Below are positions 25,101-36,008 of a stretch of 64,000 nucleotides of DNA, one piece after another. The stretch is from NCBI RefSeq assembly GCF_051020975.1, contig NW_027478168.1, forward strand, positions 5,208,001-5,272,000, written 5' to 3'. Source of the stretch: Osmia lignaria lignaria (Eukaryota; Arthropoda; Insecta; Hymenoptera; Megachilidae). The notes beneath the pieces were generated by a model. It made no database searches and was not told where the DNA came from. It was given only the letters and a program-made list of their open reading frames with translations. Every line of letters starts with the position of its first letter. The first letter of the stretch is position 1. The position numbers and the translations under genes are program-made.

Positions 25101-28100
25101 TTTCGAGATATTTCTTCTTCTTGTTGTTCTTCTTCTGCACAGCTAAGCTCGAAGCGGCATTTGCAGCTCGCAATAGTGCAGAGTTATCTCAAAGAAAGAG
25201 GCCACGGTGTTTCTGTACCTCTATTATGTTGGTGCAGCTTCGGAACTTTTAAATATCTTGATATATCTCGAGAACTACGCATCTGATCAAAAAATATCAT
25301 CGAACATAAAAAGTAGGAAACTTAATTCTCTACAAAAAAGGTCTCTTAACATTTTGCCATAGCTCGCTTCGTTTCCGAGATATTTGCAGATTTATCTCAA
25401 GGGAAGTGGCCTGACGGACATATTTCGAGATATTTCTTCTTCTTGTTGTTCTTGTTCTGCACAGCTAAGCTGGAAGTGGCATTTGCAGCTCGCAATAGTG
25501 CAGAGTTATCCCAAAGAAAGGGGCCACGGTGTTTCTGTATCTCTATTATGTTGGTGCGGCTTCGGAACTTTTAAATATCTTGATATATCTCGAGAACTAC
25601 GCATCTGATCAAAAAATATCATACTACATAAAAAGTAGGAAACTTAATTCTCTACAAGAAAGGTCTCTAAACATTTTGCCATAGCTCGCTTCGTTTCCGA
25701 GATATTTGCAGATTTATCTCAAGGGAAGGGGCCTGACGGACATATTTCGAGATATTTCTTCTTCTTGTTGTTCTTCTTCTGCACAGCTAAGCTGGAAGTG
25801 GCATTTGCGGCTCGCACTAGTGCAGAGTTATCTCAAAGAAATGGGCCACGGTGTTTCTGTATCCCTATTATGTTGGTGCGGCTTCGGAACTTTTAAATAT
25901 CTCGATATATCTCGAAAACTACGCTTCTGATCAAAAAATATCATAGAGCATAAATTGTAGGAAACATAATTCTCTACAAAAAACGTCTCCTAACATTTTG
26001 CCATAGATCGCTTCGTTTCCGAGATATTTGCAGATTCAGCTCAAAGGAACTGGCCTGACGGACATATTTCGAGATATTTCTTCTTCTTGTTGTTCTTCCT
26101 CTGCACAGCTAAGCTGGAAGTGGCATTTGCAGCTCGCAATAGTGCAGAGTTATCTCAAGGAAAGGGGCCACGGTGTTTCTGTATCTCTATTATGTTGGTG
26201 CGGCTTCGGAACTTTTAAATATCTTGATATATCTCGAGAACTACGCATCTGATCAAAAAATATCATAGAACATAAAAAGTAGGAAACTTAATTCTCTACA
26301 AAAAAGGTCTCTTAACATTTTGCCATAGCTCGCTTCGTTTCCGAGACATTTGCAGATTTATCTCAAGGGAAGGGACCTGACGGACATATTTCGAGATATT
26401 TCTTCTTCTTGTTGTTCTTCTTCTGCACAGCTAAGCTGGAAGTTGCATTTGCGGCTCGCACTAGTGCACAGTTATCTCAAAGAAAGGGGCCACGGTGTTT
26501 CTGTATCTCTATTATGTTGGTGCGTCTTCGGAACTTTTAAATATCTCGATATATCTCGAAAACTACGCTTCTGATCAAAAAATATCATAGAACATACATT
26601 GTAGGAAACATAATTCTCTACAAAAAAGGTCTCTTAACATTTTGCCATAGCTCGCTTCGTTTCCGAGATATTTGCAGATTCAGCTCAAAGGAACTGGCCT
26701 GACGGACATATTTCGAGATATTTCTTCTTCTTGTTGTTCCTCCTCTGCACAGCTAAGCTGGAAGTGGCATTTGCAGCTCGCAATAGTGCAGAGTTATCTT
26801 AAAGAAAGGGGCCACGGTGTTTCTGTATCTCTATTATGTTGGTGCGGCTTCGGAACTTTTAAATATCTTGATATATCTCGAGAACTACGCATCTGATCAA
26901 AAAATGTCATAGAACATAAAAAGTAGGAAACTTAATTCTCTACAAAAAAGGTCTCTTAACATTTTGCCATAGCTCGCTTCGTTTCCGAGATATTTGCATA
27001 TTTATCTCAAGGGAAGGGGCCTGACGGACATATTTCGAGATATTTCTTCTTCTTGTTGTTCTTCTTCTGCACAGCTAAGCTGGAAGTGGCATTTGCGGCT
27101 CGCACTAGTGCAGAGTTATCTCAAAGAAAGGGGCCACGGTGTTTCTGTATCTCTATTATGTTGGTGCGGCTTCGGAACTTTTAAATATCTCGATATATCT
27201 CGAAAACTACGCTTCTGATCAAAAAATATCATAGAACATAAAAAGTAGAAAACTTAATTCTCTACGAAAAAGGTCTCTTAACATTTTGCCATAGCTCGCT
27301 TCGTTTCCGAGATATTTGCAGATTTATCTCAAGGGAAGGGGCCTAACGGACATATTTCGAGATATTTCTTCTTCTTGTTGTTCTTCTTCTGCACAGCTAA
27401 ACTGGAAGTGGCATTTCCAGCTCGCAATAGTGCAGAGTTATCTCAAAGAAAGGGGCCACGGTGTTTCTGTATCTCTATTATGTTGGTGCGGTTTCGGAAC
27501 TTTTAAATATCTTGATATATCTCGAGAACTACGCATCTGATCAAAAAATATCATAGAACATAAAAAGTAGGAAACTTAATTCTCTACAAAAAAGGTCTCT
27601 TAACATTTTGCCATAGCTCGCTTCGTTTCCGAGATATTTGCAGATTTATCTCAAGGGAAGGGGCCTGACGGACGTATTTCGAGATATTTCTTCTTCTTGT
27701 TGTTCTTCTTCTGCACAGCTGAGCTGGAAGTCGCATTTGCAGGTCGCAATAGTGCAGAGTTATCTCAAAGAAAGGGGCCACGGTGTTTCTGTATCTCTAT
27801 TATGTTGGTGCGGCTTCGGAACTTTTAAATATCTCGATATATCTCGAAAACTACGCTTCTGATCAAAAAATATCATAGAACGTAAATTGTAGGAAACATT
27901 ATTCTCTACAAAAAAGGTCTCTTAACATTTTGCCATAGCTCGCTACGTTTCCGAGATATTTGCAGATTCATCTCAAGGGAAGGGGTCTGACGGACATATT
28001 TCGAGATATTTCTTCTTCTTGTTGTTCTTCTTCTGCACAGCTAAGCTCGAAGCGGCATTTGCAGCTCGCAATAGTGCAGAGTTATCTCAAAGAAAGAGGC

Positions 28101-28281
28101 CACGGTGTTTCTGTACCTCTATTATGTTGGTGCAGCTTCGGAACTTTTAAATATCTTGATATATCTCGAGAACTACGCATCTGATCAAAAAATATCATCG
28201 AACATAAAAAGTAGGAAACTTAATTCTCTACAAAAAAGGTCTCTTAACATTTCGCCATAGCTCGCTTCGTTTCCGAGATAT
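22164..28281 (+). repeat. Nineteen monomers, mosaic region
   Basis: Monomers run from 22164 to 27960 at exact 322-bp spacing without a dominant higher-order period. 24096 and 24418 (the latter with CCTGTCGGACAT, TGTTGCTCTTC and TCGGAGCTTTT) recur as the pair 50499/50821. 26028 and 26350 (after CATAGATCGC and GAGACATTTG) repeat 17334/17656. 26672 and 26994 resemble 15724 and 16046. 27638 and 27960 are the same ordered pair as 28926 and 29248. 23130 is chimeric: its 5' end matches 22808's usual neighbour subtype and its 3' end matches 22164. Confidence 0.88.
24740..25061 (+). repeat. Satellite monomer with an in-frame stop
   Basis: The usual TGTTGGTGCGG reads TGTTGGTGAGG, which puts a TGA inside the 74-codon frame about two thirds of the way along. 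The copy is otherwise a full 322-bp monomer with GGGTCTGACGG and AGCTCGAAGCGGC markers. Confidence 0.9.
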
Positions 28282-29569
28282 TTGCAGATATATCTCAAGG
28301 GAAGGGGCCTGACGGACATATTTCGAGATATTTCTTCTTCTTGTTGTTCTTCTTCTGCACAGCTAAGCTGGAGGTGGCATTTGCGGCTCGCACTAGTGCA
28401 CAGTTATCTCAAAGAAAGGGGCCACGGTGTTTCTGTATCTCTATTATGTTGGTGCGTCTTCGGAACTTTTAAATATGTCGATATATCTCGAAAACTACGC
28501 TTCTGATCAAAAAATATCATAGAACATAAATTGTAGGAAACATAATTCTCTACAAAAAACGTCTCTTAACATTTTGCCATAGCTCGCTTCGTTTCCGAGA
28601 TATTTGCAGATTTATCTCAAGGGAAGGGGCCTGACGGACATATTTCGAGGTATTTCTTCTTCTTGTTGTTCTTCTTCTGCACAGCTAAGCTGGAAGTGGC
28701 ATTTGCAGCTCGCACTAGTGCAGAGTTATCTCAAAGAAAGGGGCCACGGTGTTTCTGTATCTCTATTATGTTGGTGCGGCTTCGGAACTTTTAAATATCT
28801 CGGTATATCTCGAAAACTACGCTTCTGATCAAAAAATATCATAGAACATAAAAAGTAGGAAACTTAATTCTCTACAAAAAAGGTCTCTTAACATTTTGCC
28901 ATAGCTCGCTTCGTTTCCGAGATATTTGCAGATTTATCTCAAGGGAAGGGGCCTGACGGACGTATTTCGAGATATTTCTTCTTCTTGTTGTTCTTCTTCT
29001 GCACAGCTGAGCTGGAAGTGGCATTTGCAGGTCGCAATAGTGCAGAGTTATCTCAAAGAAAGGGGCCACGGTGTTTCTGTATCTCTATTATGTTGGTGTG
29101 GCTTCGGAACTTTTAAATATCTCGATATATCTCGAAAACTACGCTTCTGATCAAAAAATATCATAGAACGTAAATTGTAGCAAACATTATTCTCTACAAA
29201 AAAGGTCTCTTAACATTTTGCCATAGCTCGCTTCGTTTCCGAGATATTTGCAGATTCATCTCAAGGGAAGGGGTCTGACGGACATATTTCGAGATATTTC
29301 TTCTTGTTGTTGTTCTTCTTCTGCACAGCTAAGCTCGAAGCGGCATTTGCAGCTCGCAATAGTGCAGAGTTATCTCAAAGAAAGAGGCCACGGTGTTTCT
29401 GTACCTCTATTATGTTGGTGCAGCTTCGGAACTTTTAAATATCTTGATATATCTCGAGAACTACGCATCTGATCAAAAAATATCATCGAACATAAAAAGT
29501 AGGAAACTTAATTCTCTACAAAAAAGGTCTCTTAAGATTTTGCCATAGCTCGCTTCGTTTCCGAGATAT

Positions 29570-29891
29570 TCGCAGATTTAACTCAAGGGAAGTGGCCTGA
29601 CGGACATATTTCGAGATATTTCTTCTTCTTGTTGTTCTTGTTCTGCACAGCTAAGCTGGAAGTGGCATTTGCAGCTCGCAATAGTGCAGAGTTATCCCAA
29701 AGAAAGGGGCCACGGTGTTTCTGTATCTCTATTATGTTGGTGCGGCTTCGGAACTTTTAAATATCTTGATATATCTCGAGAACTACGCATCTGATCAAAA
29801 AATATCATACTACATAAAAAGTAGGAAACTTAATTCTCTACAAGAAAGGTCTCTAAACATTTTGCCATAGCTCGCTTCGTTTCCGAGATAT
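29570..29891 (+). repeat. Representative of the TAA-bearing monomer subtype
   Basis: The monomer start reads TCGCAGATTTAACTCAAGG. This removes the usual TTG and puts TAA at the fourth codon of the 74-codon frame. The GATTTAACTC change recurs at 31502, 33755 and 35687, once in each copy of the 6-monomer unit. The extra TTCGCAG change is shared only with 33755, as expected from the 13-monomer duplication. Confidence 0.9.
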
Positions 29892-32054
29892 TTGCAGATT
29901 TATCTCAAGGGAAGGGGCCTGACGGACATATTTCGAGATATTTCTTCTTCTTGTTGTTCTTCTTCTGCACAGCTAAGCTGGAAGTGGCATTTGCAGCTCG
30001 CAATAGTGCAGAGTTATCTCAAAGAGAGGAGCCACGGTGTTTCTGTATCTCTATTATGTTGGTGCGGCTTCGGAACTTTTAAATATCTTGATATATCTCG
30101 AGAACTACGCATCTGATCAAAAAATATCATAGAAGATAAAAAGTAGGAAACTTAATTCTCTACAAAAAAGGTCTCTTAACATTTCGCCATAGCTCGCTTC
30201 GTTTCCGAGATATTTGCAGATATATCTCAAGGGAAGGGGCCTGACGGACATATTTCGAGATATTTCTTCTTCTTGTTGTTCTTCTTCTGCACAGCTAAGC
30301 TGGAGGTGGCATTTGCGGCTCGCACTAGTGCACAGTTATCTCAAAGAAAGGGGCCACGGTGTTTCTGTATCTCTATTATGTTGGTGCGTCTTCGGAACTT
30401 TTAAATATCTCGATATATCTCGAAAACTACGCTTCTGATCAAAAAATATCATAGAACATAAATTGTAGGAAACATAATTCTCTACAAAAAACGTCTCTTA
30501 ACATTTTGCCATAGCTCGCTTCGTTTCCGAGATATTTGCAGATTTATCTCAAGGGAAGGGGCCTGACGGACATATTTCGAGGTATTTCTTCTTCTTGTTG
30601 TTCTTCTTCTGCACAGCTAAGCTGGAAGTGGCATTTGCAGCTCGCACTAGTGCAGAGTTATCTCAAAGAAAGGGGCCACGGTGTTTCTGTATCTCTATTA
30701 TGTTGGTGCGGCTTCGGAACTTTTAAATATCTCGGTATATCTCGAAAACTACGCTTCTGATCAAAAAATATCATAGAACATAAAAAGTAGGAAACTTAAT
30801 TCTCTACAAAAAAGGTCTCTTAACATTTTGCCATAGCTCGCTTCGTTTCCGAGATATTTGCAGATTTATCTCAAGGGAAGGGGCCTGACGGACGTATTTC
30901 GAGATATTTCTTCTTCTTGTTGTTCTTCTTCTGCACAGCTGAGCTGGAAGTGGCATTTGCAGGTCGCAATAGTGCAGAGTTATCTCAAAGAAAGGGGCCA
31001 CGGTGTTTCTGTATCTCTATTATGTTGGTGTGGCTTCGGAACTTTTAAATATCTCGATATATCTCGAAAACTACGCTTCTGATCAAAAAATATCATAGAA
31101 CGTAAATTGTAGCAAACATTATTCTCTACAAAAAAGGTCTCTTAACATTTTGCCATAGCTCGCTTCGTTTCCGAGATATTTGCAGATTCATCTCAAGGGA
31201 AGGGGTCTGACGGACATATTTCGAGATATTTCTTCTTCTTGTTGTTCTTCTTCTGCACAGCTAAGCTCGAAGCGGCATTTGCAGCTCGCAATAGTGCAGA
31301 GTTATCTCAAAGAAAGAGGCCACGGTGTTTCTGTACCTCTATTATGTTGGTGCAGCTTCGGAACTTTTAAATATCTTGATATATCTCGAGAACTACGCAT
31401 CTGATCAAAAAATATCATCGAACATAGAAAGTAGGAAACTTAATTCTCTACAAAAAAGGTCTCTTAACATTTTGCCATAGCTCGCTTCGTTTCCGAGATA
31501 TTTGCAGATTTAACTCAAGGGAAGTGGCCTGACGGACATATTTCGAGATATTTCTTCTTCTTGTTGTTCTTGTTCTGCACAGCTAAGCTGGAAGTGGCAT
31601 TTGCAGCTCGCAATAGTGCAGAGTTATCCCAAAGAAAGGGGCCACGGTGTTTCTGTATCTCTATTATGTTGGTGCGGCTTCGGAACTTTTAAATATCTTG
31701 ATATATCTCGAGAACTACGCATCTGATCAAAAAATATCATACTACATAAAAAGTAGGAAACTTAATTCTCTACAAGAAAGGTCTCTAAACATTTTGCCAT
31801 AGCTCGCTTCGTTTCCGAGATATTTGCAGATTTATCTCAAGGGAAGGGGCCTGACGGACATATTTCGAGATATTTCTTCTTCTTGTTGTTCTTCTTCTGC
31901 ACAGCTAAGCTGGAAGTGGCATTTGCAGCTCGCAATAGTGCAGAGTTATCTCAAAGAGAGGAGCCACGGTGTTTCTGTATCTCTATTATGTTGGTGCGGC
32001 TTCGGAACTTTTAAATATCTTGATATATCTCGAGAACTACGCATCTGATCAAAA

Positions 32055-32062
32055 AGATCATA
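32055..32062 (+). other. Duplication scar with a 1-bp deletion
   Basis: Normal copies read GATCAAAAAATATCAT. Here the sequence is GATCAAAAAGATCATAC, one base shorter and with a mismatch. The monomer starting at 31824 begins as the AAAGAGAGGAGCC subtype, which elsewhere continues into ATAGAAGATAAAAAG. At this point it switches to the CATACTACAT tail of the preceding subtype and is followed at 32145 by another copy of itself. The array gained one monomer here at an imprecise junction. Confidence 0.85.
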
Positions 32063-32144
32063 CTACATAAAAAGTAGGAAACTTAATTCTCTACAAGAAA
32101 GGTCTCTAAACATTTTGCCATAGCTCGCTTCGTTTCCGAGATAT

Positions 32145-32466
32145 TTGCAGATTTATCTCAAGGGAAGGGGCCTGACGGACATATTTCGAGATATTTCTTC
32201 TTCTTGTTGTTCTTCTTCTGCACAGCTAAGCTGGAAGTGGCATTTGCAGCTCGCAATAGTGCAGAGTTATCTCAAAGAGAGGAGCCACGGTGTTTCTGTA
32301 TCTCTATTATGTTGGTGCGGCTTCGGAACTTTTAAATATCTTGATATATCTCGAGAACTACGCATCTGATCAAAAAATATCATAGAAGATAAAAAGTAGG
32401 AAACTTAATTCTCTACAAAAAAGGTCTCTTAACATTTCGCCATAGCTCGCTTCGTTTCCGAGATAT
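32145..32466 (+). repeat. Extra satellite monomer gained inside the nested block
   Basis: This monomer is a second consecutive copy of the one at 31824 and is the thirteenth member of the 13-monomer block. The tail here is the expected ATAGAAGATAAAAAG followed by CATTTCGCCATAG. The other three copies of the 6-monomer unit have only one such monomer. Confidence 0.88.
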
Positions 32467-35400
32467 TTGCAGATATATCTCAAGGGAAGGGGCCTGACGG
32501 ACATATTTCGAGATATTTCTTCTTCTTGTTGTTCTTCTTCTGCACAGCTAAGCTGGAGGTGGCATTTGCGGCTCGCACTAGTGCACAGTTATCTCAAAGA
32601 AAGGGGCCACGGTGTTTCTGTATCTCTATTATGTTGGTGCGTCTTCGGAACTTTTAAATATGTCGATATATCTCGAAAACTACGCTTCTGATCAAAAAAT
32701 ATCATAGAACATAAATTGTAGGAAACATAATTCTCTACAAAAAACGTCTCTTAACATTTTGCCATAGCTCGCTTCGTTTCCGAGATATTTGCAGATTTAT
32801 CTCAAGGGAAGGGGCCTGACGGACATATTTCGAGGTATTTCTTCTTCTTGTTGTTCTTCTTCTGCACAGCTAAGCTGGAAGTGGCATTTGCAGCTCGCAC
32901 TAGTGCAGAGTTATCTCAAAGAAAGGGGCCACGGTGTTTCTGTATCTCTATTATGTTGGTGCGGCTTCGGAACTTTTAAATATCTCGGTATATCTCGAAA
33001 ACTACGCTTCTGATCAAAAAATATCATAGAACATAAAAAGTAGGAAACTTAATTCTCTACAAAAAAGGTCTCTTAACATTTTGCCATAGCTCGCTTCGTT
33101 TCCGAGATATTTGCAGATTTATCTCAAGGGAAGGGGCCTGACGGACGTATTTCGAGATATTTCTTCTTCTTGTTGTTCTTCTTCTGCACAGCTGAGCTGG
33201 AAGTGGCATTTGCAGGTCGCAATAGTGCAGAGTTATCTCAAAGAAAGGGGCCACGGTGTTTCTGTATCTCTATTATGTTGGTGTGGCTTCGGAACTTTTA
33301 AATATCTCGATATATCTCGAAAACTACGCTTCTGATCAAAAAATATCATAGAACGTAAATTGTAGCAAACATTATTCTCTACAAAAAAGGTCTCTTAACA
33401 TTTTGCCATAGCTCGCTTCGTTTCCGAGATATTTGCAGATTCATCTCAAGGGAAGGGGTCTGACGGACATATTTCGAGATATTTCTTCTTGTTGTTGTTC
33501 TTCTTCTGCACAGCTAAGCTCGAAGCGGCATTTGCAGCTCGCAATAGTGCAGAGTTATCTCAAAGAAAGAGGCCACGGTGTTTCTGTACCTCTATTATGT
33601 TGGTGCAGCTTCGGAACTTTTAAATATCTTGATATATCTCGAGAACTACGCATCTGATCAAAAAATATCATCGAACATAAAAAGTAGGAAACTTAATTCT
33701 CTACAAAAAAGGTCTCTTAAGATTTTGCCATAGCTCGCTTCGTTTCCGAGATATTCGCAGATTTAACTCAAGGGAAGTGGCCTGACGGACATATTTCGAG
33801 ATATTTCTTCTTCTTGTTGTTCTTGTTCTGCACAGCTAAGCTGGAAGTGGCATTTGCAGCTCGCAATAGTGCAGAGTTATCCCAAAGAAAGGGGCCACGG
33901 TGTTTCTGTATCTCTATTATGTTGGTGCGGCTTCGGAACTTTTAAATATCTTGATATATCTCGAGAACTACGCATCTGATCAAAAAATATCATACTACAT
34001 AAAAAGTAGGAAACTTAATTCTCTACAAGAAAGGTCTCTAAACATTTTGCCATAGCTCGCTTCGTTTCCGAGATATTTGCAGATTTATCTCAAGGGAAGG
34101 GGCCTGACGGACATATTTCGAGATATTTCTTCTTCTTGTTGTTCTTCTTCTGCACAGCTAAGCTGGAAGTGGCATTTGCAGCTCGCAATAGTGCAGAGTT
34201 ATCTCAAAGAGAGGAGCCACGGTGTTTCTGTATCTCTATTATGTTGGTGCGGCTTCGGAACTTTTAAATATCTTGATATATCTCGAGAACTACGCATCTG
34301 ATCAAAAAATATCATAGAAGATAAAAAGTAGGAAACTTAATTCTCTACAAAAAAGGTCTCTTAACATTTCGCCATAGCTCGCTTCGTTTCCGAGATATTT
34401 GCAGATATATCTCAAGGGAAGGGGCCTGACGGACATATTTCGAGATATTTCTTCTTCTTGTTGTTCTTCTTCTGCACAGCTAAGCTGGAGGTGGCATTTG
34501 CGGCTCGCACTAGTGCACAGTTATCTCAAAGAAAGGGGCCACGGTGTTTCTGTATCTCTATTATGTTGGTGCGTCTTCGGAACTTTTAAATATCTCGATA
34601 TATCTCGAAAACTACGCTTCTGATCAAAAAATATCATAGAACATAAATTGTAGGAAACATAATTCTCTACAAAAAACGTCTCTTAACATTTTGCCATAGC
34701 TCGCTTCGTTTCCGAGATATTTGCAGATTTATCTCAAGGGAAGGGGCCTGACGGACATATTTCGAGGTATTTCTTCTTCTTGTTGTTCTTCTTCTGCACA
34801 GCTAAGCTGGAAGTGGCATTTGCAGCTCGCACTAGTGCAGAGTTATCTCAAAGAAAGGGGCCACGGTGTTTCTGTATCTCTATTATGTTGGTGCGGCTTC
34901 GGAACTTTTAAATATCTCGGTATATCTCGAAAACTACGCTTCTGATCAAAAAATATCATAGAACATAAAAAGTAGGAAACTTAATTCTCTACAAAAAAGG
35001 TCTCTTAACATTTTGCCATAGCTCGCTTCGTTTCCGAGATATTTGCAGATTTATCTCAAGGGAAGGGGCCTGACGGACGTATTTCGAGATATTTCTTCTT
35101 CTTGTTGTTCTTCTTCTGCACAGCTGAGCTGGAAGTGGCATTTGCAGGTCGCAATAGTGCAGAGTTATCTCAAAGAAAGGGGCCACGGTGTTTCTGTATC
35201 TCTATTATGTTGGTGTGGCTTCGGAACTTTTAAATATCTCGATATATCTCGAAAACTACGCTTCTGATCAAAAAATATCATAGAACGTAAATTGTAGCAA
35301 ACATTATTCTCTACAAAAAAGGTCTCTTAACATTTTGCCATAGCTCGCTTCGTTTCCGAGATATTTGCAGATTCATCTCAAGGGAAGGGGTCTGACGGAC

Positions 35401-36008
35401 ATATTTCGAGATATTTCTTCTTCTTGTTGTTCTTCTTCTGCACAGCTAAGCTCGAAGCGGCATTTGCAGCTCGCAATAGTGCAGAGTTATCTCAAAGAAA
35501 GAGGCCACGGTGTTTCTGTACCTCTATTATGTTGGTGCAGCTTCGGAACTTTTAAATATCTTGATATATCTCGAGAACTACGCATCTGATCAAAAAATAT
35601 CATCGAACATAAAAAGTAGGAAACTTAATTCTCTACAAAAAAGGTCTCTTAACATTTTGCCATAGCTCGCTTCGTTTCCGAGATATTTGCAGATTTAACT
35701 CAAGGGAAGTGGCCTGACGGACATATTTCGAGATATTTCTTCTTCTTGTTGTTCTTGTTCTGCACAGCTAAGCTGGAAGTGGCATTTGCAGCTCGCAATA
35801 GTGCAGAGTTATCCCAAAGAAAGGGGCCACGGTGTTTCTGTATCTCTATTATGTTGGTGCGGCTTCGGAACTTTTAAATATCTTGATATATCTCGAGAAC
35901 TACGCATCTGAACAAAAAATATCATAGAACATAAAAAGTAGGAAACTTAATTCTCTACAAAAAAGGTCTCTTAACATTTTGCCATAGCTCGCTTCGTTTC
36001 CGAGATAT

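Larger units (their letters stand above)
28282..36008 (+). repeat. Nested higher-order repeat: 6-monomer unit four times, as a duplicated 13-monomer block
   Basis: A fixed order of six subtypes begins at 28282, 30214, 32467 and 34399 (the fourth copy has five members). Markers in order are: GGAGGTGGCATTT with TGCGTCTTCGG; TTTCGAGGTATTTC with ATCTCGGTATATC; GACGTATTTCG with GCAGGTCGCA; AGCTCGAAGCGGC with GTACCTCT; GATTTAACTCAAGG with the CATACTACAT tail; and AAAGAGAGGAGCC. Copies 1 and 3 share ATATGTCGATAT (about 28475 and 32660), CTTCTTGTTGTTG (about 29300 and 33485) and CTTAAGATTTTGCC (about 29532 and 33717). Copies 2 and 4 lack these. So a two-copy array was itself duplicated at a 4185-bp offset. 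Homology ends near 35893. Confidence 0.92.
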
